Shown here piece by piece: positions 1 to 7,535 of a stretch of 11,383 bases of DNA. Source of the stretch: Flavobacteriales bacterium. Lineage in GTDB: Bacteria; Bacteroidota; Bacteroidia; Flavobacteriales; UA16. The notes under the pieces are model-generated. The model searched no databases and was not told the DNA's origin. It saw nothing but the letters and a program-made list of their open reading frames with translations. The translations under genes were made by a program, and so were the position numbers. Where the stretch lies: the NCBI GenBank assembly GCA_028141885.1, contig JAOIQU010000039.1, positions 1 to 11,383 on the forward strand, read 5' to 3'. Within the stretch, counting starts at the first letter, position 1; each line of letters starts with the position of its first letter.

Positions 1-260
1 TTGTTTTCCAGTAATTGAGGCAAAAAGACACAATGGTCAGGCGGGATTGACGAACGTCCCCTTCGTCGAACCCTCGCGTCAATTGCGATTAGTTTCACCT
101 GCCTGGAACGCTTGTTCCCTGGCGCCCCCGATACCTACGCTCGTAGGAGCCCCCGAACTGGTGGTCACTTTGTGGACCCGGCAGGACAGAAGCCGAACAC
201 CCTCAACCCCGATTTGGTAGTGGGTCACATTAGGCAATAAATCTCGTCAAAAGAGGACCC
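1..260. other. Intergenic stretch with several short inverted repeats
   Basis: No gene is supported here. Inverted repeats lie in series: GACGAA 49-54 with TTCGTC 62-67, competing with ATTGACG 46-52 pairing CGTCAAT 77-83; GGAAC 105-109 with GTTCC 114-118; and CCTACG 134-139 with CGTAGG 142-147. The last is bracketed by an 8-bp direct repeat, GCCCCCGA, at 124-131 and 149-156. The 47-bp repeat follows at 172-218. Both strands have an open frame of tens of codons without a credible start. I tested for a tRNA and found no cloverleaf. Possible readings are a structured RNA or dispersed repeat unit, or decayed sequence. Confidence 0.5.
172..218 (-). repeat. 47-bp direct repeat, copy A
   Basis: This is the second copy of the repeat at 2218-2264, 2046 bp away in the same orientation, with one mismatch (G180). 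It begins 43 nt after the stop of the CotH gene, so both copies sit downstream of a gene. It adjoins the inverted-repeat-rich stretch at 46-156, which copy B does not share. It could be a dispersed intergenic repeat, a 3'-UTR element, or a recombination footprint around the CotH gene. Confidence 0.9.
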
Positions 261-2138
261 TTATTGCACCACGAGGCGGGCTGTGAGACCGTCTTCAGTA
301 GACACCATGTACAGTCCACGCTCCCAGCCAACGAGGTCAATGGCCTCGCCATTCCATGTCTCCTCCTTGATCAATCTACCTTGCACATCCCTTACCCAGA
401 TTCGTGAAGGCACAGGGCAATTCACGAGCCCAAACGATTGGCGTGCAGGATTGGGTGCAATGGTCCAGGTCCGGTCGGAAGGAGCACTCATCGCCGTCAC
501 CTCCGCGGTGGCTGACGCGTCGTAGATGTAGTACTCGTACTCTGCACGCGCGGGCTTGAGGCTCATGGCCTCGTCATTGCTGGCTCGGATGTAAAACAGA
601 AACTCAGTGTTGGCACCTACGGGAACGATTGCCGTGTACACCCCATCCCCCGCTTGGACATCTCCAGAGACGCCCGTGTCGACCATTTCAACCGGCTCAA
701 ATTCTACCGCATTCATGTTGTTGGTCCAGAGCAACTCCACACTTGCGGCGTCCGTGACTTGGACCTCGAGAACAGCATTGACTGCTTCCAGAACAGAGAT
801 TGTAGGGGTCAAGACATCAACTTCGGCATGCGAGGACAGAAAGTCCACCCGAGCCTCCACGGTGCTCAATATCCCTGCAAACCCCCAATCGGCCCAAAAC
901 GCATTGTGGACGTTGTTCGAGAATTGTCCCATTCCAAACAAGCTGTTTGCATCTTGGCTTGCTGCAGATTCAATGAGGGACTGCATGGTCGCCACCTCTT
1001 GTTCCAAGGCGAGCATGTCCATCGATTCCGACAAGATGGTCCTGATGTGTGCCAAATACTGCTTTCGGTATTGAGGGTGATTGAACACGAAATCCGCCAA
1101 GGGCCGGATGTCCCAGGCCGGGTCGAAACTGGAGAAGAAGGGGTCAAAATGATAGACTTCGTTGGGGTTCCAATAACTGTACCCCATGATGGCCCCCACG
1201 AAGGAATTGTCGAGATCCCATGGAATCATTTGAAAGCGCCCCTGCTCGTCTTGATACAGGTAGTAATTGTGCACGTAGTACCCATTGTAGGTGTCGAAGT
1301 TGCTCACCACTGTGTTCACCGCAAACGCCCAAAGCACCCTGTCAATGTTCAACTTGTCCCCCAGATTCTGAGGGTTCAGATTCAAGGTTTCAATGAGGTC
1401 CAATAAGGCTTCCCATCCCTCGTCAGATTTCAACGTGTAACTGTCTTGGTAGGCTTCAATGTTGGGGCCCAAGTATCGCAAATCGGGAATGCCACCCTCT
1501 GTGGCCTCCCCATTCTCATCACAGAACACACCCGCACCATCGCATTTGAAAAGCACCCCATTGTCTTCCCCAAAGTGCTTTTGACAGAACTGCTTGTTGA
1601 TGCTCTCGGTGTTCACGTAAAGCCCGACGTATTGTCCTTGTGTGTTGAGCTTTATCAGATTGACCTCAGGTGTCGGTAGATATTTCCTGTAAATGCGGCT
1701 CGCCAGGTATTCCTTGCAGTAAGTCGGATCAATCCAAGCATTGGCAAGTTTGAGCTTCTTGTAGCCCATCAGGGTTTGGCCGGAAATCCAATGGTTAAAG
1801 TCCAAATTGTATGGAACCTTGACATTGCCCGATTCGTTTGGCAGACAGAAGGTGGAATTTCCTTTGTACCTCGTGCCTACACTGTCCATGACCACGCCGT
1901 CCAACTCCACGGTGGCAGGAATGCGCAGGGAAGGGTCGTTGAAAAAGGCCTCGACCAGGGTTTGGTGGTAACCTTCATCCTCGAAAACGACATTCAGTTC
2001 CCGCAACAACATTGGGTCGTACAAGCTCCCCTCGCCGTCGTAAAGCGATTGCGGACTGTACAAGGAAATCCCCTGAGACAAGACAGCTCCCTCAGAGAGA
2101 GACAGCAACATCACGAAAAACAATTCAGGCCCTTTCAT
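261..2138 (-). CDS. CotH-family kinase-like protein with T9SS tail
   Basis: This 625-aa protein carries the CotH kinase fold from about residue 45 to 430. Motifs are TRYKGNSTF (about 89-97), YKKLKLAN (about 126-133), GLYVNTESI (about 172-180) and MIPWDLDNSF (about 304-313), whose Asp-Leu-Asp corresponds to the metal-binding motif of the family. Known CotH proteins are atypical protein kinases related to Fam20-type secretory kinases. Which substrate is used here is unknown. A beta-sandwich domain follows (about 445-540) with the signature GVSGDVQAGDGVYT, then a T9SS type A sorting domain (about 555-625: IAPNPARQSFG..., RGLYMVSTEDG..., LVVQ). The ATG at 2138 gives a signal peptide, MKGPELFFVMLLSLSEGAVLSQG, with a weak n-region. 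A TTG at 2165 in the same frame is less likely. The gene stands about 220 nt from the sulfatase and may be a separate transcription unit in the same locus. Confidence 0.87.
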   Translation of the reverse strand: MKGPELFFVMLLSLSEGAVLSQGISLYSPQSLYDGEGSLYDPMLLRELNVVFEDEGYHQTLVEAFFNDPSLRIPATVELDGVVMDSVGTRYKGNSTFCLPNESGNVKVPYNLDFNHWISGQTLMGYKKLKLANAWIDPTYCKEYLASRIYRKYLPTPEVNLIKLNTQGQYVGLYVNTESINKQFCQKHFGEDNGVLFKCDGAGVFCDENGEATEGGIPDLRYLGPNIEAYQDSYTLKSDEGWEALLDLIETLNLNPQNLGDKLNIDRVLWAFAVNTVVSNFDTYNGYYVHNYYLYQDEQGRFQMIPWDLDNSFVGAIMGYSYWNPNEVYHFDPFFSSFDPAWDIRPLADFVFNHPQYRKQYLAHIRTILSESMDMLALEQEVATMQSLIESAASQDANSLFGMGQFSNNVHNAFWADWGFAGILSTVEARVDFLSSHAEVDVLTPTISVLEAVNAVLEVQVTDAASVELLWTNNMNAVEFEPVEMVDTGVSGDVQAGDGVYTAIVPVGANTEFLFYIRASNDEAMSLKPARAEYEYYIYDASATAEVTAMSAPSDRTWTIAPNPARQSFGLVNCPVPSRIWVRDVQGRLIKEETWNGEAIDLVGWERGLYMVSTEDGLTARLVVQ

Positions 2139-2162
2139 TGAATGATTCACTTTGGTGCGATT

Positions 2163-2170
2163 CAAATAAA
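2163..2170 (-). promoter_or_regulatory. Candidate -7 element upstream of the CotH gene
   Basis: On the minus strand this reads TTTATTTG, one mismatch from the Bacteroidota -7 consensus TAnnTTTG, and it lies 24 nt before the ATG. No clear TTTG-type -33 element is found at the expected distance, so support is weak. A separate promoter would fit the wide gap and the candidate terminator just upstream. Confidence 0.22.
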
Positions 2171-2217
2171 GATCGGAAGAATTTTAAGAATGCATGCTGC
2201 TTTAATTGAAGGTATTG

Positions 2218-2264
2218 GTGGACCCAGCAGGACAGAAGCCGAACACCCTCAACCCCGATTTGGT
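2218..2264 (-). repeat. 47-bp direct repeat, copy B
   Basis: This stretch matches 172-218 at 46 of 47 positions; the only difference is A here at 2226 against G at 180. Both copies have the same orientation and lie 3' of a minus-strand gene: this one begins 94 nt after the sulfatase stop. Identity falls off at once on both sides, so the unit looks discrete. I see no strong internal hairpin or T-tract. One reading frame is open on each strand through both copies, but stops follow closely, so coding is not supported. Confidence 0.9.
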
Positions 2265-2306
2265 GAATTGACGATCCGGAAGTGCCAAGTTGGAAGCACA
2301 AATTTT

Positions 2307-2323
2307 AGAGCACTCTCTGCTCT
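2307..2323 (-). terminator. Candidate weak terminator hairpin after the sulfatase gene
   Basis: A 6-bp perfect stem, AGAGCA with TGCTCT, has a 5-nt loop. In the minus-strand transcript it is followed directly by AAAATTTG. It starts about 35 nt past the sulfatase stop. The stem is short and the following run is only partly T, so termination would be inefficient; it may be a coincidence. Confidence 0.3.
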
Positions 2324-2357
2324 TCTTCAGTGGTGCCTCTGGTTTCCCACCGATGCA

Positions 2358-3800
2358 CTATTCGACTGCAGTTTTTCTCAACGAGTCTAACCTTGACGAC
2401 AACTTCGCTTTGATGGATGCAACGTCTGAGAAATCAGAAATATTTAGATTTTCATTCGGGTCTTCGGCAAGATTGAACAACATTGAGCCCGTGACCCTGG
2501 TCCTTGTTCTGTTCCGAAATTCTGTGTAGCTGAAAGCTTCGGTCGTGATGGTTTCACCACCATGAAATTTCGAAAAGCCTGGCCTCTTTTGTGCCTTGTT
2601 TTGCCCATCGACTGAAATGCCCAAATCCACCCCTTGAACATGAGGAGGCCTCTCGATGCCCAAAAGCGCACAAATCGTGGGATACAAGTCCGTCAGTTCC
2701 ACCATTGACGAAACCCTCAGGCCTTTTTCCTGACCAGGCAAACGAATAAGAAGAGGCACTTTCAGTGAGGTTTGAAAATTGGCATGCTTGGCCCACAGAT
2801 TGTGCTCTCCGAGTTGCCATCCGTGATCCCCCCAAACAACGACGAGGGTATTGTTAGCCAGGCCACTTTCCTCCAGTTTCTGAATAAGTTGCCCAAACAA
2901 GTGATCCACGTAACTCACGCATGCATGGTATCCATGTCTCAAAATCAATTGCATCGAATCTGGCACGTCTAGATGACTTTCACTGGGAATGTCATCATAT
3001 GCTCTTAATTCGCCATAAGAGTGCATCGCCTCCTCTGGCGCATGTTTCGGCGCATATCGATTCGGTGCATAACCTATTGAGTCAGGATCATACAGGTCCC
3101 AAAAACGTTCAGGAGCACAAAATGGAAGATGTGGCTTGAAAAAGCCGACTCCCAAAAAAAACGGGTCTTCTCCAAGGGATAGTCTTTCAAGATCTGAAAT
3201 GCTTTTCTCCAAAATCAGATCATCCGCGTAAACAGCGGATTCACCTCCACGCTCCGTGGCAGGACCATGACCCCCTAAAGCCACAATGCGCATGTTTTCA
3301 GGATTTTGATAATCCCGGAAAATCCGGTCAGGCCTCCATGGCTTCTCACTCCACCCGTCTTTCGAATCCAGGTTCTTGTGAAGAATCTTTCCATTCGACA
3401 CCGCAGTGTAACCATGAACCTTCAACCACTCAGCTATCGTTGGAGCCTCCGGTGCATCCTCATCCGCACGAGAAGAGAATGTTCTAAATCGATCTTCATT
3501 GGGTCGCAGACCCGTCATCACAGATGCCCGAGATGCCCCACATACAGGGACAGCGCAAACAGCCCTCTCAAAAACAAAAGCTTCTTGCGCGAACGCATCA
3601 AAATTTGGCGTGATTGCTGTTGAGCTTCCGTAACAACCCAATTCAGGTCTCAAATCGTCGATGGCCACAAACAAGACATTGACAGGTGATTGGACCAACT
3701 CATCTGACTGTTGCGGATTTGTTGTGGCATCGTAGCACAACAAAACGAAACAAACTGAGCAAAAAAGGCAAAATGAAAACAATCTCATGAAGTCACGCAT
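2358..3800 (-). CDS. Iduronate-2-sulfatase-like sulfatase (S1 family)
   Basis: This 480-aa type I sulfatase would hydrolyse sulfate esters on a glycan. The order of motifs follows human iduronate-2-sulfatase and bacterial S1_7-like enzymes: LFVAIDDLRPELGCYG (about 43-58) with metal-binding Asp48-Asp49, PVCGASRASVMTG (about 85-97) with Cys87 as the formylglycine precursor, GKILHK (about 137-142), FFKPHLPF (about 220-227), VWGDHGWQLGEHNLWAKH (about 322-339) with Asp325-His326, and a closing LFNLAEDPNENLNIS. Length and ends look complete. The N-terminus is hydrophobic and Cys-rich (MRLFSFCLFCSVCFVLLC), so it is exported. A lipobox is doubtful because Leu precedes the candidate Cys. The ATG at 3800 is used; the ATG at 3788 is a close alternative, and a TTG at 3803 is unlikely. 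The 66-nt gap after the hydrolase fits the same transcript. The active-site core is C-x-A-S-R rather than C-x-P-S-R. Confidence 0.9.
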   Translation of the reverse strand: MRDFMRLFSFCLFCSVCFVLLCYDATTNPQQSDELVQSPVNVLFVAIDDLRPELGCYGSSTAITPNFDAFAQEAFVFERAVCAVPVCGASRASVMTGLRPNEDRFRTFSSRADEDAPEAPTIAEWLKVHGYTAVSNGKILHKNLDSKDGWSEKPWRPDRIFRDYQNPENMRIVALGGHGPATERGGESAVYADDLILEKSISDLERLSLGEDPFFLGVGFFKPHLPFCAPERFWDLYDPDSIGYAPNRYAPKHAPEEAMHSYGELRAYDDIPSESHLDVPDSMQLILRHGYHACVSYVDHLFGQLIQKLEESGLANNTLVVVWGDHGWQLGEHNLWAKHANFQTSLKVPLLIRLPGQEKGLRVSSMVELTDLYPTICALLGIERPPHVQGVDLGISVDGQNKAQKRPGFSKFHGGETITTEAFSYTEFRNRTRTRVTGSMLFNLAEDPNENLNISDFSDVASIKAKLSSRLDSLRKTAVE

Positions 3801-3825
3801 CAATGTTTAATGTTAAGCAAAGTCG

Positions 3826-3841
3826 CTCACACAGCCGTGAG
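3826..3841 (-). other. Small hairpin between hydrolase and sulfatase genes
   Basis: CTCAC at 3826-3830 can pair with GTGAG at 3837-3841 across a 6-nt loop, inside the 66-nt gap. No T-run follows, so it is not a normal terminator. It could affect processing or translation of the sulfatase, or be chance. Confidence 0.2.
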
Positions 3842-3866
3842 AATGAGCCCTGTTTGAGACGGGAGA

Positions 3867-5543
3867 TCACTCTATAAGAACGTAGCTGGCGCTGAAAGGA
3901 GGACAATCCACAACCAGATTATTCGTGTCAAGTGGCCAGGACAAAGCAGGAACCTTCCAATACCTCTCTGGCCCACCCGCGGCGTGGGGTCCTGTCTCAC
4001 CGTTGATGTATGTTTTGCGCGACAAGGGGTCGTCATTGTGCACGAGGTATTGGTATGCTTTCCTCGCTCCCCCCATGTTGACCAATTCAACTTCCAACGT
4101 GCGCGCCTTTCTGCTTCCATTTAAGATGACAAGTCCAGCCTCACCTGAGGAAAAACTTGAGGCATGCACCCGCAATTGTGGATCATCTGTAGGACATTCG
4201 TAATAGGTGTCACCAAAACATTTGTCATACATGTAGTAATGATAGAATGAGGGATGTGGCGTCAACTCTGGAACGTCATGTTCCTTGGGAGATGCAAAAA
4301 CCCCATGATCTTCCCCATCTGCATAGCCATTTGAAATGTCCCACATCATGGCTGAACCGTAACCCTGACGTATGAATTCCCCCAAAGCGTGAGAAACAAA
4401 GAGCCCAGCCGAATGTGACACGTTCGTCGCACCATTCCCAGCGCTAATGGTTGCTCGGCTGCGGGTGTTGAACTCAGTCAATGCAATCGGCAGTGGCGGG
4501 TCAGACGATTGCACCGTTTCAGCCCAAGCCTTGTTGATGACGTCAATGTGCGAATATGCTGTATCCACAGAGGCAAACATTTCTTCTGGACTCAAAACTG
4601 CCTTGAATTCGGTGAAGTAGTCGTGTAAAATGATGTAATCGGCAACCTCTGCGACCTCCGGCAGAACCTCTTCATTCCACCGACTTTGAACCGGGTTGTT
4701 GGACTTTGGTTTTTGATATCCAACCACACCCACTTTGATGGATGAATCAGCAGCCTTCATTTCCTCAATAAAAGCTCTGCAGTGCTCCCCGTATTTCTTG
4801 GGGCTGATGTCTCCGCGGCCTGGGACACTGTACCCAGCCTGCCATGGACCCCAATTTTCATTGCCAATCTCCCAAAACTGAATGCCAAGTTTGTGCTCCA
4901 CATTGGCATGCCGCACCCAATCTCCAGCATACTCCGCAGCAAGCTGAACTCGTTTGGCCTCCTCTTCTTCTTCCCCGTAAAGCGCATAGGAGTAATTGAC
5001 ACAAACTGACCCTGTCGCTCCAGTGGTCAACAGCAAATCGTAAAAATGTTCGGGACTGAACTTGAAGTTGCCCTCGCGACCCAACTTTGGCGGTGTTTGC
5101 CTCCCATTGTTTTTCCAAATCGTATCCGGGACACCGGGAGGACACTCAGACCTTTCTGAAGCATTCCAGAAAAAATCGTTGGAAGCATTTCCACCGGGAT
5201 ACCGAATGACAGAAACACCCATGTCACGAAGTGGCAAAATGAATTCTTCTTTGTCGACATTCGATCGATTCACCCAAATGCCGAGGTTGTTTCCAAAGAT
5301 GTATTGACTCACCTTGGTCAGAGGAGTCCCAAAATCCACTGACGCAAATGCATCCGGAGTTGTTTCGGGAGCAGCAACCTGCCTCACATTCTTCGGCAAC
5401 TTCGCTTTTTTAGGTTGCCAGTCGTCCAGAAACCAACCAGGGTTGCCATGCATCGGTGGTCGTTGCCCATGCGATGACACCGCGATGACCATTCCCAATG
5501 CGAGACACATCATACCCCGTATGTACGTTGTCTCAAGAATCAC
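3867..5543 (-). CDS. Clan GH-A glycoside hydrolase (GH51-like), paralogue of upstream gene
   Basis: This 558-aa protein shares the key motifs of the preceding hydrolase: SVIRYPGGNASNDFFW (about 112-126), FWEIGNENWGPWQAGY with probable acid/base Glu229, IILHDYFTEF (about 304-313), and IALTEFN with probable nucleophile Glu357. The GTG start at 5543 overlaps the upstream TGA by four bases (GTGA), a typical coupling arrangement. It also supplies the only positive charge (Arg9) ahead of the hydrophobic segment MMCLALGMVIAVSSHGQ. The ATG at 5513 is the alternative but would leave a signal peptide with no basic residue. After the barrel comes a C-terminal beta domain that ends abruptly at ...FSASYVLIE. 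There is no T9SS domain, no cysteine repeat and no dockerin-like tail, so export may stop in the periplasm. The pair probably arose by tandem duplication, with the two copies attacking different linkages or acting in different compartments. The exact GH family is not certain. Confidence 0.82.
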   Translation of the reverse strand: MILETTYIRGMMCLALGMVIAVSSHGQRPPMHGNPGWFLDDWQPKKAKLPKNVRQVAAPETTPDAFASVDFGTPLTKVSQYIFGNNLGIWVNRSNVDKEEFILPLRDMGVSVIRYPGGNASNDFFWNASERSECPPGVPDTIWKNNGRQTPPKLGREGNFKFSPEHFYDLLLTTGATGSVCVNYSYALYGEEEEEAKRVQLAAEYAGDWVRHANVEHKLGIQFWEIGNENWGPWQAGYSVPGRGDISPKKYGEHCRAFIEEMKAADSSIKVGVVGYQKPKSNNPVQSRWNEEVLPEVAEVADYIILHDYFTEFKAVLSPEEMFASVDTAYSHIDVINKAWAETVQSSDPPLPIALTEFNTRSRATISAGNGATNVSHSAGLFVSHALGEFIRQGYGSAMMWDISNGYADGEDHGVFASPKEHDVPELTPHPSFYHYYMYDKCFGDTYYECPTDDPQLRVHASSFSSGEAGLVILNGSRKARTLEVELVNMGGARKAYQYLVHNDDPLSRKTYINGETGPHAAGGPERYWKVPALSWPLDTNNLVVDCPPFSASYVLIE

Positions 5544-7516
5544 TGACAGATTGCTGAAAAGGTGGACAGCAACACAAGTAAATCCGACGTATTCACGCTG
5601 CCGTCACCATCCAAATCTTCGGGACAATTCTCATCAAAAATCATCGAACAAGAGCCATCGTCAACGTTGGCCGCTGGATTAAAGTTGGCCGCTTCGTTGT
5701 ACATGCAGCCCAAGACAACTGGGGTTTGACAAGAACCATTGTCCGCCACTGCAAAAGGGTCAAATTCGAGAAAATTTGAATCCATACAGCCCTCAGTGCT
5801 GCAATAACCAGGTTCAGCAATGAGAAGCTCATATTGCGATGGAACTGCAATCCCTGTCTGAGAGTCGAGACTGTATGTTGAAACGAGTGCGGAGGACGTG
5901 TAGAGTTGATTGTTCAATGTGTATGGCTCACAAGAAACGACTGTCTCTGTTTCCAATGCCGAAGCCCTCGAAAAGGCCAAGATCGAGTAAGCAGGGACGG
6001 TAAAGATGACCGCACCTGGCTCCAACGTTCCTCGACTCATCATACGTTCCGGGGCCACAGGGCCTCCCTCCACACTAGACGGACCGATGCCATTCAACAT
6101 CACCAATTTGGAAGTCTCGTGCTGCGCACTCAAGACATCCCAGTGCACATAGGGTCTAGACGAAGACGGAGAATCCCATGTGACGTTGTGCGCTTGTGAA
6201 CTGGTATTGATGAGGACACCACCGCGTGCCGCGTCGGCGTGCATCGTTTCAACTGCATACAGCCCTGGGGTGCCAGTGTTCATCGGTTGTATTGACACCC
6301 CCAAATACTTCTGCAACAGCCAACACGTCAAATAGGTGGGTCGAGGAGAGGCGTCAGGTTGGAACGGGCTGTTTTTGGCCAACAAGCCATGGCTGCCCCC
6401 GTCTGGCGCAACGCCGCTTTGCAAATTCCAAATCATCGACAAATCGAAGCCTTCTTCAATTTGGGAAAGCAACACACGTGCGATGAAGAGGGCATTGGCC
6501 ATCGCCACCTCACGGTTTCCCGTGTTGGAGTTGAACTCTGTAAATGCGAGCGCAAAATGATCTGGGTCCTTCGAGGTGTATTGCGAGACCATGGACCTCA
6601 CGGAAGCTGCGTCCTCCGACACTTCAGACACACTTGCCATCATTTGTGAGTATGAAATGTTGTTCTCGTTGGGACTGAAGGTGAAGTAGTCGTGCACAAT
6701 CAAGAAATCGGCGTGATTTTGAACCTCGGGCAACACCCCTGCAGTCCAATCGTCGTAATCCTCATCCAAAGGATAAATGACTGCCCCAAGTTGGATGGAT
6801 GGATCTGCAGATTTCATGGAATCTGCAAAAACTCGGAACATTTCGCCATACATGGTCCCTGTAATCTGTTCTCCTTCGACCATATACCCAGCCTGCCATG
6901 GACCGTAGTTTTCGTTGCCAATTTCCCAGTAGCGGACATTTCTGCCTAACGTCTGATTCACATGACGCACCCAATCCGCTGCATACCCCGCTGCATTCGC
7001 CACGCGGTCATCACCAGGCCCGTATCTCGCAAATGAAAAATTGACAACGAGGACGGGTTCTGCACCTGTAGAATCACAAATTTGGAACAACTCATCAATG
7101 CCCATGTTGAATGCATCAGGGTCAATCAACCCATCAACGGTCACCACATCGTCCTGCAAAATTGCGACAGGGAGATTGCCATCCCAGAAATATTTGTTGC
7201 TTCCATTGCCTCCTGGAAATCTAATGTAGGCCGGCCCGAGGGCCCGACTCCTTGCGATAAGTGCCGTATCCTCGACAGAGGCGTCACCCAAAAAGTGGGG
7301 ATGAGTGTACCCAAAGTGACTGCCTTTGACCGGCGCTGAAACGCCCTGAGTCGACAGGACATGTTCAGAGGGGCTTCCGTCATTGGGATTCTCCCACAAC
7401 ACTGAAGTGGGTGGGTGAAATTGTCTTGTGACAGAAATAGGGAAAACGTCATCGCCCTGACCAAAGAGCACATTGCACGAGACTGCAATGAGCATGATGA
7501 GGCTGAGATGTTTCAT
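5540..7516 (-). CDS. Clan GH-A glycoside hydrolase (GH51-like) with GCMD repeats and dockerin-like tail
   Basis: This 658-aa protein has a signal peptide MKHLSLIMLIAVSCNVLFGQ; the ATG at 7516 was preferred. An in-frame ATG at 7528 is possible, while starts further up would overlap the CBM gene. The catalytic (beta/alpha)8 part spans about 75-430. It has AYIRFPGGNGSNKYFW near residue 96, YWEIGNENYGPWQAGY with the probable acid/base Glu202, IVHDYFTF near 273, and AFTEFN with the probable nucleophile Glu327. The RFPGGN and GNE..GPWQ motifs are closest in my memory to GH51 alpha-L-arabinofuranosidases, but the family and substrate are uncertain. A beta-rich domain follows. The tail has two cysteine repeats of form GCM...DNGSC/DDGSC (about 576-596 and 603-623) and ends CPEDLDGDGSVNTSDL...AICQ, a dockerin or EF-hand-like calcium motif, with no classical T9SS domain. 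The stop codon overlaps the start of the next hydrolase. Confidence 0.82.
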   Translation of the reverse strand: MKHLSLIMLIAVSCNVLFGQGDDVFPISVTRQFHPPTSVLWENPNDGSPSEHVLSTQGVSAPVKGSHFGYTHPHFLGDASVEDTALIARSRALGPAYIRFPGGNGSNKYFWDGNLPVAILQDDVVTVDGLIDPDAFNMGIDELFQICDSTGAEPVLVVNFSFARYGPGDDRVANAAGYAADWVRHVNQTLGRNVRYWEIGNENYGPWQAGYMVEGEQITGTMYGEMFRVFADSMKSADPSIQLGAVIYPLDEDYDDWTAGVLPEVQNHADFLIVHDYFTFSPNENNISYSQMMASVSEVSEDAASVRSMVSQYTSKDPDHFALAFTEFNSNTGNREVAMANALFIARVLLSQIEEGFDLSMIWNLQSGVAPDGGSHGLLAKNSPFQPDASPRPTYLTCWLLQKYLGVSIQPMNTGTPGLYAVETMHADAARGGVLINTSSQAHNVTWDSPSSSRPYVHWDVLSAQHETSKLVMLNGIGPSSVEGGPVAPERMMSRGTLEPGAVIFTVPAYSILAFSRASALETETVVSCEPYTLNNQLYTSSALVSTYSLDSQTGIAVPSQYELLIAEPGYCSTEGCMDSNFLEFDPFAVADNGSCQTPVVLGCMYNEAANFNPAANVDDGSCSMIFDENCPEDLDGDGSVNTSDLLVLLSTFSAICQ

Positions 7517-7535
7517 GTCCAAATGCATCAAACAA

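Noticed and set aside
41..83. A GTTCGA-type T-loop on the minus strand suggesting a tRNA or att site
   Set aside because: The flanking 5-bp T-stem does not pair and no cloverleaf or CCA end can be built around it.
172..218. Integron attC site for the repeat
   Set aside because: Candidate GTTRRRY and RYYYAAC core sites do not fit, the unit lacks attC-type dyad symmetry, and no integrase is present.
19..240. Small protein gene reading across copy A of the repeat on the plus strand
   Set aside because: The frame has no ATG start, and at copy B the same frame has stops close on both sides, so there is no shared coding unit.
654..1406. A 250-codon open frame on the plus strand
   Set aside because: It lies wholly antisense to the CotH gene, whose family motifs and T9SS tail are clear; the plus-strand product shows no recognisable domain or signal.
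172..2264. CRISPR array
   Set aside because: Only two copies, 2 kb apart with a gene between; no regular spacers and no cas genes.
3720..3800. Lipoprotein assignment for the sulfatase
   Set aside because: The candidate Cys is preceded by Val-Leu-Leu, which is not a normal lipobox because the -1 residue is large; a plain signal peptide or membrane anchor remains possible.
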